From Vibrio zhugei (GTDB lineage Bacteria; Pseudomonadota; Gammaproteobacteria; Enterobacterales; Vibrionaceae), in assembly GCF_003716875.1 (NCBI RefSeq), contig NZ_CP033077.1, positions 868,001 through 932,000 on the forward strand: 64,000 nt of DNA, given 5' to 3'. Below the pieces are notes generated by a model. The model searched no databases, was not told where the DNA came from, and saw only the letters and a list, made by a program, of their open reading frames with translations. The stretch's first letter is position 1, and every line of letters starts with the position of its first letter. The translations under genes and the position numbers were made by a program. This document shows positions 46,836 through 54,940 of the stretch, one piece after another.

Positions 46836-46848
46836 GAAATAATGTTTT
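46836..46848. promoter_or_regulatory. Candidate KdgR operator upstream of kdgM
   Basis: GAAATAATGTTTT inside ATGAAATAATGTTTTAT, two mismatches from the local pattern but close to the enterobacterial KdgR box style (TGAAA...TTTTA). It lies 136 bases before kdgM. Confidence 0.4.
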
Positions 46849-46983
46849 ATTTATGTCACATATTTATTTTTAATAAAAATATTGTTGTTTTTTGATCACA
46901 AAATTAAAATCATTATCTTTTTAATTTTTGAAATCGTCGTATTTTATTGATGTGATTTTTTTAAAATAAAACGGTATTTCAAA

Positions 46984-47727
46984 ATGAATAATTTGATGTG
47001 TATCTCTACCTTGGCCTTGGCTATGGTCGCAACCACAGCACAGGCGTCATACATAAACCTCCGTCATGAATTTGTTCCTCGTTACGATGGTCAAGCTGCG
47101 CAGCAGGCAGATCGCGTAGCGGTAGGAAATCGTTTCTCTAATGGGGTTGGTTTTGAAATAGAAGCCAAATGGAAAAGCCAAAATGAGGATGCATTGGGCG
47201 AACAAACAGGTAATGGCAATCAGGCCAATGTGAGTTATCTGTACCACATTGATGACCAATGGAGTTTAAAACCTCAGTACAAGTGGGAATCGAAGTCTGA
47301 TCGTGTTGGGCATCAGTTCAATTTAACCTTGGGTTATAAGGTCAATGATGATTGGAGTGTGTCGTTTCGGCATCGGTATCATTATGAGAATAAACAGCAT
47401 ACCGATGAGGGTTCAGATGCGACGAATAGCCACTATAACCGCTGGACATTTAGCGCAGGTTATAAAGGTATTGAGAACATAAAATTGACGATGGATGTTG
47501 ATTACACCTTTAATCCGGATTCGTCCTCTCCACGTTGGAAAGACCGTCAATCTTGGTTCTCGGAGTGGAATATAAAAGGTGAGTACTCCGGATTTGATAG
47601 TCAGTGGGCGCCATTCATGGAGCTAGGTATTAAACCTTATAAGTCTGGAGATTACGTTTATCAAGGCGATACTACCCCTGACAAATGGCGTCCAAGAATC
47701 CGTATCGGCATGAAATACAGCTTCTAA
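46984..47727 (+). CDS. kdgM: KdgM-family oligogalacturonate porin
   Basis: 247 residues with a signal peptide ending at about residue 21 (TTAQA). The mature protein is a run of short amphipathic strands with aromatic ends and finishes in an aromatic residue (IGMKYSF), as outer-membrane beta-barrels do. The start (YINLRHEFVPRYDG) and the repeated WS...KWESKSD..GHQ strands fit KdgM, the narrow channel that lets pectin oligomers cross the outer membrane. The pectate lyase gene begins 75 bases downstream. Confidence 0.9.
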   Translation: MNNLMCISTLALAMVATTAQASYINLRHEFVPRYDGQAAQQADRVAVGNRFSNGVGFEIEAKWKSQNEDALGEQTGNGNQANVSYLYHIDDQWSLKPQYKWESKSDRVGHQFNLTLGYKVNDDWSVSFRHRYHYENKQHTDEGSDATNSHYNRWTFSAGYKGIENIKLTMDVDYTFNPDSSSPRWKDRQSWFSEWNIKGEYSGFDSQWAPFMELGIKPYKSGDYVYQGDTTPDKWRPRIRIGMKYSF

Positions 47728-47802
47728 ACAACACTGACCATCAATCAAAAAGCGGACTTGCAGGGGATCGCAATCAGCTTTCGCATTATAGGAATCATTG
47801 CT

Positions 47803-50034
47803 ATGAAAAAACTATCGATGATGATGTCGATGACCGCTGTACTATGTATGGTGGGATGCTCTCCACAATCTAGCGACAACGTTATGACGAATAGCCAAGC
47901 GTTAACATGGCAAGCAATAACATTTGGGCAATCGACGGATCGCAACTTTGGATCGACCATTTTACCCAATAAAGTCGGCCTCAACCAGGTCACGACACGT
48001 GGTCATAAGGTGCAACCCGGCCCGATTGCATCGCAGTTTACGATTGAAAGTCGGGGTGGAAAATTAGCAAACTCCCATGAAGGAGGCACGTTTTACTACA
48101 CGCAACTGCCGGCGAATGTGAATTTTTCTTTATCTGCTACGGTTGTGTTGCATCAACTTGGCCCAGAGACTGGCGCCTTCCCTAATCGTCAAGAGGGTGC
48201 GGGTTTGATGGTACGAGATGTGATTGGTAAACCGAGGATGGATCCACAGCCACAAGGTCAGGAAGAGTTTCCTGCGGCCTCTAATATGGTGATGAACGTG
48301 ATTCGAGCCAATGAAAAAGGCGATAACGGATTAGTGAATATTGACGGTAATTTTCGAGAGGGGATCTATCAACCATGGGGTACGGCGGGTAACCGAATGA
48401 GTCGAACGGAATATGTCAAAGGCGTCTCGTTTGGTGAGACACATCCATATCGCATGACATTGTCTCGTTCCGATGAAGGTTACACAGTCAGTTACTCGGA
48501 TGGTCAACGCCGTCAAGTATTGCTCGTTAAAGGGGCCAATGCCAATATTGTCCAGATGCAAGAGAGCGAGCATCAGTATGTGGGTTTCTTTGCCGCGCGC
48601 AACGCCAAAATGACGGTGAGTGATGTTCATTTGATGCTTTCTGCTGCCAATACACCGAATGCGCCACGTTATCATGCCCAATTAGTTCGCCCAGTATTAC
48701 AGCCTGCCTCCTCCGACCGTTCTGCAACAAAAAATTATATCTTTCAAGCTCGGGCCAATTACTCGGGAGTTTATCGATTGCAACAAGATGGGCACGAAGT
48801 GGCTCACACTCAACCGATCAAAGCTGGAGATATGTTTCGCTACCACGCCACATTGGAACAGCAAAAAACGCAATTTGACGTAGCATTTCAACCCATTGAA
48901 GGTCCAGACTTAAGTCCGTTAACATATCAGCAAACGGTGATAAAAGTCTCGATGGCCGAGCCTGAGACCATTGTGGTGAACCCAGATGGAACAGGCGGGC
49001 ATTTAACGCTGCAACAAGCGATCAGTGTGTTACCCCCAGGTGGCAAGATTTTACTGCAAGACGGTGATTATCCTGCATTCACTATTCCTCTCAAAGCAAG
49101 CGGAACGTCAAATCACCGGAAAGTGTTGCAAGCTCAAGGTAAGCATGCGCGTATTCAAGGCCAATACATGCATGAGGCGAGTTATTGGAGCGTATCTCAT
49201 CTGGAAGAGGATGGTGGACAGTTAATTGTTCATGGTAGTCACAATGAATTTGATCATATGCATACTCATAATGCGCCAGATACTGGTTTCCAAATCTCTT
49301 CTCCCAGTAATATTGGGCGTGCGTTATGGGCGAGCTACAATGTGGTGAAGGATAGCGAAAGCGACAACAATATGGATAAAGGGCAGATTAATGCTGATGG
49401 TTTTGCCGTTAAAATGCGTGTCGGTGATGGTAATGCATTAATTCGTTGTATCTCTCACCATAACATTGATGACGGTTATGACTTGTTTAATAAAGTGGAA
49501 GATGGTCCAAATGGTGCGGTGACCATCATTGACTCCGTGGCTTATATGAATGGACAAACCTTAACTGAGAAAGCGAGAGGAGGCACACGTGGTAACGGAT
49601 TCAAGCTGGGTGGTGAAGGACTTCCTGTTGCTCATAGTGTAAAAAATAGTCTTGCGTTTCATAACCACATGGATGGATTTACGGATAACTTTAACCCGGG
49701 GGCGTTAACAGTCGAGCACAATCTCTCGATAGACAACAAACGGTTTAATTATTTATTTCGTAAAAGTCCTTATACCGCAAAGGTAAAACAAGGCACATTG
49801 ACAGATAATCAGTCTTATCGATTCTATGTTCGCAGTCGGTATAGTGATGTGGTACATGGTCATACCCTACACAACAATCGGTTTATACAAAAAGAAGTCA
49901 CTGTTGATGCTCAAGGCCGTCCTGTTACTGGGGCTTGGTTAGAACAACTCAAACACGCAGCTCGGGTGGATCAACATGCAAGGGTTCCAGGTCAGCAAGC
50001 CGTGCAAAACATCAGAGCACTACGCCTTCATTGA
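47803..50034 (+). CDS. PL9-family pectate/exopolygalacturonate lyase, lipoprotein
   Basis: About 743 residues from ATG 47803; an earlier in-frame start at 47758 lacks a signal-like N-terminus. Lipobox CMVGC near residue 18 with Ser at +2 suggests an outer-membrane lipoprotein. The N-terminal 330 residues are beta-sandwich-like; the C-terminal part is a right-handed beta-helix. Relative to Dickeya Pel9A (calcium ligands D209, D233, D234, D237; base K273), D532, D556, D557 and D560 have identical spacing, and K601 in NGFKLGG is the likely base. It cleaves polygalacturonate by beta-elimination, feeding the KdgM porin. PelX-like in pathway role. Confidence 0.9.
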   Translation: MKKLSMMMSMTAVLCMVGCSPQSSDNVMTNSQALTWQAITFGQSTDRNFGSTILPNKVGLNQVTTRGHKVQPGPIASQFTIESRGGKLANSHEGGTFYYTQLPANVNFSLSATVVLHQLGPETGAFPNRQEGAGLMVRDVIGKPRMDPQPQGQEEFPAASNMVMNVIRANEKGDNGLVNIDGNFREGIYQPWGTAGNRMSRTEYVKGVSFGETHPYRMTLSRSDEGYTVSYSDGQRRQVLLVKGANANIVQMQESEHQYVGFFAARNAKMTVSDVHLMLSAANTPNAPRYHAQLVRPVLQPASSDRSATKNYIFQARANYSGVYRLQQDGHEVAHTQPIKAGDMFRYHATLEQQKTQFDVAFQPIEGPDLSPLTYQQTVIKVSMAEPETIVVNPDGTGGHLTLQQAISVLPPGGKILLQDGDYPAFTIPLKASGTSNHRKVLQAQGKHARIQGQYMHEASYWSVSHLEEDGGQLIVHGSHNEFDHMHTHNAPDTGFQISSPSNIGRALWASYNVVKDSESDNNMDKGQINADGFAVKMRVGDGNALIRCISHHNIDDGYDLFNKVEDGPNGAVTIIDSVAYMNGQTLTEKARGGTRGNGFKLGGEGLPVAHSVKNSLAFHNHMDGFTDNFNPGALTVEHNLSIDNKRFNYLFRKSPYTAKVKQGTLTDNQSYRFYVRSRYSDVVHGHTLHNNRFIQKEVTVDAQGRPVTGAWLEQLKHAARVDQHARVPGQQAVQNIRALRLH

Positions 50035-50053
50035 TAAGAATGCCAATCTGGTA

Positions 50054-50085
50054 AAAGCCTCGCCCTCCTTAGGTGAGGCTTTTTT
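50054..50085 (+). terminator. Terminator after the pectate lyase gene
   Basis: A 9-bp stem (AGCCTCGCC with GGTGAGGCT, one G-T pair), a 7-base loop and six T, 20 bases after the stop. It separates the pectin genes from yjdM. Confidence 0.88.
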
Positions 50086-50177
50086 ATACGTGGCTAATCA
50101 TCGATTGTATTATTGGTGCCGCCAAATTAGGGTATGATACGTCTCTTTTTGATCACCATGAACAATGAGATGTCTTC

Positions 50178-50513
50178 ATGAACTACCCACCTTGCCCACA
50201 ATGTGAGTCGGACTATGTGTATGCCGATCTTGCGTATTTGATATGTCCAGAATGTTCTCATGAATGGAATCCAGATGAGACCATTGAAGAAGACATCCTC
50301 GTAGTAAAAGATGCAAACGGTACTCAATTAGCCGTGGGTGACAAAGTTACCATTGCCAAAGATCTGAAAGTCAAAGGCCGCTCACAAGTGCTTAAAATAG
50401 GGACTAAAGCGGTGATTCGACATATCGGTGACGGCAAAGATCATCAGCTCGATTGCAAAGTGGATGGGGCCGGAGACATGATGATCACCGCTCACTTTGT
50501 GAAAAAAGCGTAG
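50178..50513 (+). CDS. yjdM: YjdM/PhnA-family zinc-ribbon protein
   Basis: 111 residues. Two CxxC pairs (CPQC at 6-9 and CPEC near 27-30) form a zinc ribbon, followed by a KOW/SH3-like domain (VKDANGTQLAVGDKVTIAKDLKVKG) typical of YjdM, formerly PhnA. Its function is not established despite the old phosphonate label. It is unrelated to the pectin genes on either side and is insulated by terminators. Confidence 0.92.
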   Translation: MNYPPCPQCESDYVYADLAYLICPECSHEWNPDETIEEDILVVKDANGTQLAVGDKVTIAKDLKVKGRSQVLKIGTKAVIRHIGDGKDHQLDCKVDGAGDMMITAHFVKKA

Positions 50514-50530
50514 TGTGACTTTACGCAAGA

Positions 50531-50560
50531 AAGCCCACCGCCAATTAAGGCGGTGGGCTT
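50531..50560. terminator. Bidirectional terminator between yjdM and eda
   Basis: A perfect 12-bp stem (AAGCCCACCGCC with GGCGGTGGGCTT) and 6-base loop between two convergent genes. Confidence 0.85.
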
Positions 50561-50601
50561 GAACCCTTGATACAGTACTTCCTCTGATAGTGGAGCGCGC
50601 T

Positions 50602-51225
50602 TTAAGCGATGATGTTTGCCACTTCCTTGACGAGCTTGGCCAGTTCATCCCATTGCTCATTTTCAATCAAGTCATTCGGAATCATCCAAGTTCCACCACA
50701 GGCAATCACATTAGGAAGTGTGAGGTAGCTTTTTACATTGCTTGGTTTAATGCCGCCAGTTGGCATAAACGTGACGGGATAAACGGCACTGAGCGCTTTT
50801 AACATATCGACGCCACCAGAGGCTTCCGCAGGAAAAAATTTCAAGGTGTTAAGGCCCATTTCCATAGCTTGCTCTACTAAGCTTGGGTTGTTCACTCCGG
50901 GAATGATGGTGATATGGCGTTGTTGGCAGTATTTGACTGTTGTGGGATTGAATCCGGGGCTCACAATCACGTCTGCGCCAGCTTGTATCGCGTCATCGAC
51001 TTGCGCTGTTGTTAACACGGTGCCGGCTGCAATGAGCATATCAGGAAACGCTTCTCGGATGCGTTGAATGGATTCGATGGCCGCACTCGTGCGGAAGGTA
51101 ATTTCGGCACACGGCAGTCCATTATCCATTAATACTTGTGCTAACTTCACGGCTTTGCTGGCATCTTGAATGGCGATAACCGGTACAACTTTTATATCAC
51201 TCAGTTTCTGATTTAAATCACTCAT
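50602..51225 (-). CDS. eda: Eda, KDPG/KHG aldolase
   Basis: 207 residues, normal length. Splits 2-keto-3-deoxy-6-phosphogluconate into pyruvate and glyceraldehyde 3-phosphate. The Schiff-base Lys is K129 in LKFFPAEASGG and the catalytic Glu is E41 in AEITFRT; the phosphate-binding loop is PTGGIKP. The start overlaps the kdgK stop by one base, so kdgK-eda form an operon for the last two steps of pectin uronate breakdown. Confidence 0.96.
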   Translation of the reverse strand: MSDLNQKLSDIKVVPVIAIQDASKAVKLAQVLMDNGLPCAEITFRTSAAIESIQRIREAFPDMLIAAGTVLTTAQVDDAIQAGADVIVSPGFNPTTVKYCQQRHITIIPGVNNPSLVEQAMEMGLNTLKFFPAEASGGVDMLKALSAVYPVTFMPTGGIKPSNVKSYLTLPNVIACGGTWMIPNDLIENEQWDELAKLVKEVANIIA

Positions 51226-52163
51226 TAGTTATGTCCTTGAATTTGAGGCATCAAGTCGCGTGCTATGACTGCGCCACGATGCTGAATCACGGTACCAGCA
51301 AGCTGGTGACCAAGTTGTGCGGCCGCGTATGGTGAGCCGCCGATGATACGCTTGGCAAGATAGCCGGCACTGAATGAGTCGCCAGCGGCTGTCGTATCGA
51401 CGACATGCTCAATGGATTGAGCGGCCACGCTCTCCCTTTCTTGCTGAGCGATGATCATGCACGGCTTAGCACCACGCTTGATCACAATTTCTTGAATGCC
51501 ACATTGCTGTGCGCGAGTAATGGCTTGCTCTTCGTGACTGTCTCCCCACAATGCGATCTCATCCTCAAAGGTCAAAAAGGCGAGATCTGTGAGTGCCATG
51601 AATGTTTTATAGACATGTTGTGCTTGCGTCTGTGACTCCCACAGCTTAGGGCGATAATTATTGTCAAAGGCAACCTTGACTCCGGATTGGTGACAGAGTG
51701 ATAGCGCCTGATAGAGGATGTCCAAACAATCGGTGGGGAGTATTGCTAAGCTTATTCCACTGAGATATACCCAGTCGAACTGTGAGAATTCTTTGGCGAG
51801 ATCGTTAACTGGGATATCACGCAGCCAGTATTTGGCGGCTGAATCATTGCGCCAATAATAAAAACTGCGCTCGCCATCCACTGCGGTTTCAATGGCGTAC
51901 ATCCCCGGTAGTTTTGAGTTTGAAATCCGTACGTGCGTCGTATCGATCGCTTCTTCCTGCCAGGATCTCAACATCGCTTGACTAAAAGGGTCGCGCCCCA
52001 ATCCTGTAAAATAGGCGGTCTCGATACCGTATTGGCTCGTCAGTCTCGAAAGATAGACCGCGGTATTGAGGGTATCCCCACCAAAACCGGATTTATATAA
52101 GTCACCTGCTTGTTGTAGCTCTACCATGCATTCGCCGACAATGGCGATATTCGTTGATTTCAT
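51225..52163 (-). CDS. kdgK: KdgK, 2-keto-3-deoxygluconate kinase
   Basis: About 312 residues of the PfkB/ribokinase family, from the ATG at 52163 (AAGGAGATATACC directly upstream); a further in-frame ATG at 52220 would add an unlikely basic extension. Phosphorylates KDG to KDPG for Eda. Motifs: GGDTLNTAVYLSRL near residue 30 and DTTAAGDSFSAGYL near 255, holding the catalytic Asp and anion hole. A KdgR-like palindrome lies about 65 bases upstream. Confidence 0.94.
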   Translation of the reverse strand: MKSTNIAIVGECMVELQQAGDLYKSGFGGDTLNTAVYLSRLTSQYGIETAYFTGLGRDPFSQAMLRSWQEEAIDTTHVRISNSKLPGMYAIETAVDGERSFYYWRNDSAAKYWLRDIPVNDLAKEFSQFDWVYLSGISLAILPTDCLDILYQALSLCHQSGVKVAFDNNYRPKLWESQTQAQHVYKTFMALTDLAFLTFEDEIALWGDSHEEQAITRAQQCGIQEIVIKRGAKPCMIIAQQERESVAAQSIEHVVDTTAAGDSFSAGYLAKRIIGGSPYAAAQLGHQLAGTVIQHRGAVIARDLMPQIQGHN

Positions 52164-52227
52164 GGTATATCTCCTTATGCCCTTAGCGCGCATTATTATA
52201 TAATTATCCATTTTAAACAATAAAATT

Positions 52228-52240
52228 AAAACAATGGTTT
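52228..52240. promoter_or_regulatory. Candidate KdgR operator upstream of kdgK-eda
   Basis: AAAACAATGGTTT, one mismatch from AAAACRATGTTTT, set in AT-rich sequence before kdgK. Confidence 0.45.
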
Positions 52241-52310
52241 ATTTAATTGTGATGTCAGTCTTTATTGCTTTATGGTGGGCCATCAAGCCCGACTTTCTGA
52301 CTATCGGAGG

Positions 52311-52335
52311 GGAAAAGCCAGCATTGCGCTGGCTT
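52311..52335 (-). terminator. Terminator after the kduD-to-isomerase operon
   Basis: Read on the minus strand: an 8-bp stem (AAGCCAGC with GCTGGCTT), 5-base loop and a short T stretch, 36 bases after the isomerase stop. It separates that operon from kdgK-eda. Confidence 0.8.
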
Positions 52336-52370
52336 GGGATTACTAAGTCACATCCGGTTCAATCTTGGCA

Positions 52371-53009
52371 TTAAAGCAATGATTTCACATAAGCGGCAAT
52401 GTCAGGTTTTTGGCAGTGAGTGAAAAAGCATTCTTGGAAGCGAGGGCCTGCGATGGCTGTCTTAACGAGTTCTTGATCGATGGCGCGTAGCGTATCGAGA
52501 TAGTTATCTTTAACTACGGCTTGTTTTACCGCGTTAAGGATACTGGCATTACGTTGTTGCGGCTCTGCTCGCTCTTTGGGGTAGCCTTCTCCACGTACGC
52601 CAGTGAATGCTTTCTCGAAAATATAGCGTACATTCAGCTCGGCTCCCCAACCAAACCCTTTCGCAAAGGCGAGAGCTAATGCATTACCATTATTGATTTG
52701 ATTGAATAGAAAGGCATCGGAAGGATCTAAACAATAGCCACATACCACTCCAGGATGGACATTCAAAGACATCATCGCCCCTTGACCTGTCCCACATCCA
52801 GCGACGACGAAGTCAACCGCCTGCGAGTTTAATAGTAGGCTTGCCATGATACCGAGGTGAATATAGGTGAGATGATGGTCATTGTCATCACACATCCCGA
52901 CGTTATACACATCGTGATTTAAAGGCTCTGTTACGGTATTGAGTTCATTGAGAATCGTGGCATTTTTTGCCGCCTGACTGTTTTCCATCATTAGTGCAAT
53001 TTTCATCAT
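52371..53009 (-). CDS. RpiB/LacA/LacB-family isomerase, probable uronate (DKI) isomerase
   Basis: 212 residues. The RpiB-type core is clear: an N-terminal KIALMMENSQAAKN strand-helix and the active-site loop VAGCGTGQGAM with the catalytic-type Cys. A C-terminal extension of about 60 residues is longer than in RpiB. In streptococci an RpiB-like enzyme, DhuI, isomerises 4-deoxy-5-threo-hexosulose-uronate, the step done by KduI in enterobacteria. Here kdgF, kduD, kdgK and eda are present but no kduI is seen, so I infer the same job. It is the last gene of the kduD operon, 45 bases after kdgF. Confidence 0.82.
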   Translation of the reverse strand: MMKIALMMENSQAAKNATILNELNTVTEPLNHDVYNVGMCDDNDHHLTYIHLGIMASLLLNSQAVDFVVAGCGTGQGAMMSLNVHPGVVCGYCLDPSDAFLFNQINNGNALALAFAKGFGWGAELNVRYIFEKAFTGVRGEGYPKERAEPQQRNASILNAVKQAVVKDNYLDTLRAIDQELVKTAIAGPRFQECFFTHCQKPDIAAYVKSLL

Positions 53010-53054
53010 TGTGTCTCCTTTGGAATGAATCCGTATTGATAACCGTGCAAGAGG

Positions 53055-53378
53055 TTATGCGATAAAATCCTTGCGCATCGGGGTAAAGGTATCGAGCAAG
53101 ACGCCTTTTTCTAAACACACACAACCATGCTCGATATTCGGTTGTTTATAAAGAACATCCCCTTGATTAACGACTTTTTTCTCGTCACCAATGGTAAATT
53201 CGAAAGACCCCGACAACACGTAGGTCAGTTGTTCATGAGGGTGGTGATGTAGAGCGCCAACCGCGCCTTTTTCAAAATGTACCTCGCACGACATAATATG
53301 CTCGCTATATGCCAGTATCTTACGGCTTACGCCGTCACCTAAGTCTTCAAGTTTTACATCGCGGTTATAAACAAACAT
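53055..53378 (-). CDS. kdgF: KdgF, cupin that linearises unsaturated uronates
   Basis: 107-residue single-domain cupin. Metal-binding motif HHHPHEQLTYVLSG (near 41-54) and a second PNIEHG motif (near 76-81). KdgF speeds conversion of 4,5-unsaturated monouronates from pectin or alginate into the open-chain keto form. It sits 20 bases after ygjV in the kduD operon, directly before the predicted isomerase that would use its product. Confidence 0.93.
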   Translation of the reverse strand: MFVYNRDVKLEDLGDGVSRKILAYSEHIMSCEVHFEKGAVGALHHHPHEQLTYVLSGSFEFTIGDEKKVVNQGDVLYKQPNIEHGCVCLEKGVLLDTFTPMRKDFIA

Positions 53379-53398
53379 GATGGCCTCCCATATAGGAT

Positions 53399-53917
53399 TT
53401 ACAGTGCTTGGCGAGCGAGTGCCCGTTTCTTGTCACGAGCTAAGCGGTAAATCGTCAAGCTATTGATTGAAAGTAATGTGGCTTCGAGTAAGGTTCCACC
53501 GATGGACCCGACGAGGATGTTGTTAATTAACCAACATACGGCTCCAATAATGAACGCGACTCGCATTGCGATGCCTGTTAAGGTAAAAATGGCAATTGTG
53601 CCAATGGTCATACCAGCCATGGACCACAAGTCATACCAATGTTCTGCAGTGTGTAGGCTGAGGCTGACGCCAATGACAACGAATATTCCCGCCACCCATT
53701 TGGATGACGTATAAAGTGCGCTTGCCGTACGGCAGGCAGATAGACCCGTGCTCAGCGCAGAGACGGGCGAGCCAAGTAGCACAAAATGCACAAGGTGATT
53801 GAGGTTAAAAACCAGCATCACTATTTTGAGTCGGCGGTCATTTTCTTGATAAAACGTCGAAATGCCCAACCCAAAACTCACCAAGCCTAGGCATTGTGCG
53901 AAGTCATAAACCGTCAC
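53399..53917 (-). CDS. ygjV: YgjV-family inner-membrane protein
   Basis: 172 residues with about five to six hydrophobic helices. Recognised as YgjV from the N-terminal QCLGLVSFGLGISTFYQENDRRLK and the LINNILVGSIGGTLLEATLLSINSLTIYRL helix pair. No function is established for the family. It lies between kduD and kdgF (gaps of 18 and 20 bases) within one operon, and E. coli ygjV is next to the hexuronate genes uxaA/uxaC/exuT, so a link to uronate use is plausible. Confidence 0.85.
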   Translation of the reverse strand: MTVYDFAQCLGLVSFGLGISTFYQENDRRLKIVMLVFNLNHLVHFVLLGSPVSALSTGLSACRTASALYTSSKWVAGIFVVIGVSLSLHTAEHWYDLWSMAGMTIGTIAIFTLTGIAMRVAFIIGAVCWLINNILVGSIGGTLLEATLLSINSLTIYRLARDKKRALARQAL

Positions 53918-53935
53918 TCAGTTATCCTTTATGAT

Positions 53936-54697
53936 TTAGCGTGCCAACCAGCCACCATCGACCGCAAGCGTATATCCATTCACATAGTCTGACGCGTTTG
54001 AAGATAAGAACACACAAGGGCCTGCAAGATCATCTGGAGTACCCCAACGCCCAGCTGGAATGCGTTCGACTATTTCTTTATTTCGCTCCGTATCGGCTCG
54101 TAGTGCTTCGGTATTGTTGGTCGCCATGTAACCCGGAGCGATCGCATTGACATTGATATTGTGTTTGGCCCATTCGTTGGCCATTAAACGGGTAATTCCC
54201 ATCACACCACTTTTCGCCGCGGTATAAAACGGTACGCGGACACCGCCTTGGAACGATAACATCGACGCAATGTTGATGATTTTTCCACCGGTTTTTTGGG
54301 TGATGAATTGTTTTGCTACCGCTTGAGACATAAAAAAGACGGATTTCACATTGATATCCATGACGTCATCCCAGTCTTGTTGAGAAAATTCGATCGCATC
54401 GGCTCGGCGGATGATGCCTGCATTGTTGACCAGTATGTCAATCTGACCAAACTCAGCGACAGCGCGTTCAATAATCGAGGGAATGTCATCGAGTGTCATG
54501 AGATTGGCACGAATATCGAGAAACTGAGCTCCGATTGCAGCAAGTTTTTGCTGTGTATCCGTGGGGGCCGAGAGGTTGACACCGACGATATGACAGCCTG
54601 CTTGTGCTAATCCTAATGCCATACCTTGACCAAGACCGGTATTACAACCCGTGACAATGGCCACTTTGCCTTTAAGACTGAATGATTCAAGAACCAT
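53936..54697 (-). CDS. kduD: KduD, 2-dehydro-3-deoxy-D-gluconate 5-dehydrogenase
   Basis: 253-residue short-chain dehydrogenase very like E. coli KduD throughout. NAD-binding TGCNTGLGQG near residue 15, NNAG near 90, catalytic Ser in INIASMLSFQGG and YxxxK in FYTAAKSG. Reduces 2,5-diketo-3-deoxygluconate to KDG, the substrate of KdgK. First gene of the operon kduD-ygjV-kdgF-isomerase, divergent from kdgR. Confidence 0.95.
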   Translation of the reverse strand: MVLESFSLKGKVAIVTGCNTGLGQGMALGLAQAGCHIVGVNLSAPTDTQQKLAAIGAQFLDIRANLMTLDDIPSIIERAVAEFGQIDILVNNAGIIRRADAIEFSQQDWDDVMDINVKSVFFMSQAVAKQFITQKTGGKIINIASMLSFQGGVRVPFYTAAKSGVMGITRLMANEWAKHNINVNAIAPGYMATNNTEALRADTERNKEIVERIPAGRWGTPDDLAGPCVFLSSNASDYVNGYTLAVDGGWLAR

Positions 54698-54789
54698 AGT
54701 AACTTCCTTACGAAAAGATGAAGAAATACCGACCTAATCTCGGTGTAGGTATTCATCATGTTCCATAGGAAAACGCTTTGCAATTTTTA

Positions 54790-54806
54790 TTGAAAAGATG
54801 TTTCAA
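54790..54806. promoter_or_regulatory. Candidate KdgR operator between kduD and kdgR
   Basis: TTGAAAAGATGTTTCAA, a palindrome with 6-base arms TTGAAA/TTTCAA, like the classical KdgR box. A second weaker inverted repeat (TTTCA-N6-TGAAA, 54853-54868) lies nearer kdgR. Both are placed to control the divergent pair. Confidence 0.45.
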
Positions 54807-54884
54807 AAATCTTGATTCAGATCTTCTTTTTTATTCATTGAGCTGTGCAAGGTTTCAAAATTCTGAAAAGGCTTTTTAAAAATA

Positions 54885-54913
54885 CTGGTACGTCAATAAC
54901 AAGTCGCTATAAT
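54885..54913 (+). promoter_or_regulatory. Candidate sigma-70 promoter of kdgR
   Basis: TATAAT at 54908-54913 with a weak -35 (CTGGTA, 54885-54890) at a 17-base spacing, 27 bases before the kdgR start. The -10 is perfect; the -35 is poor. Confidence 0.5.
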
Positions 54914-54940
54914 GTGGAGATAGCTAAAAGGGGATTATGA

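Larger units (their letters stand above)
46348..46983. other. AT-rich divergent regulatory region between symporter and kdgM
   Basis: 636 bases with no supported gene. It holds several candidate KdgR palindromes and one CRP-like site (listed separately). A weak fifth KdgR-like match, AAAACGGTATTTC at 46968-46980, overlaps the kdgM ribosome-binding region. No convincing -35/-10 pair could be fixed by eye. Confidence 0.6.

Noticed and set aside
47803..50034. First read as a PL6 alginate lyase because the neighbouring genes could also serve alginate use
   Set aside because: NADG, DDGYD and NGFKLGG with Pel9A-like calcium-ligand spacing point to PL9 pectate lyase, and KdgM/KduD/KdgR are pectin genes.
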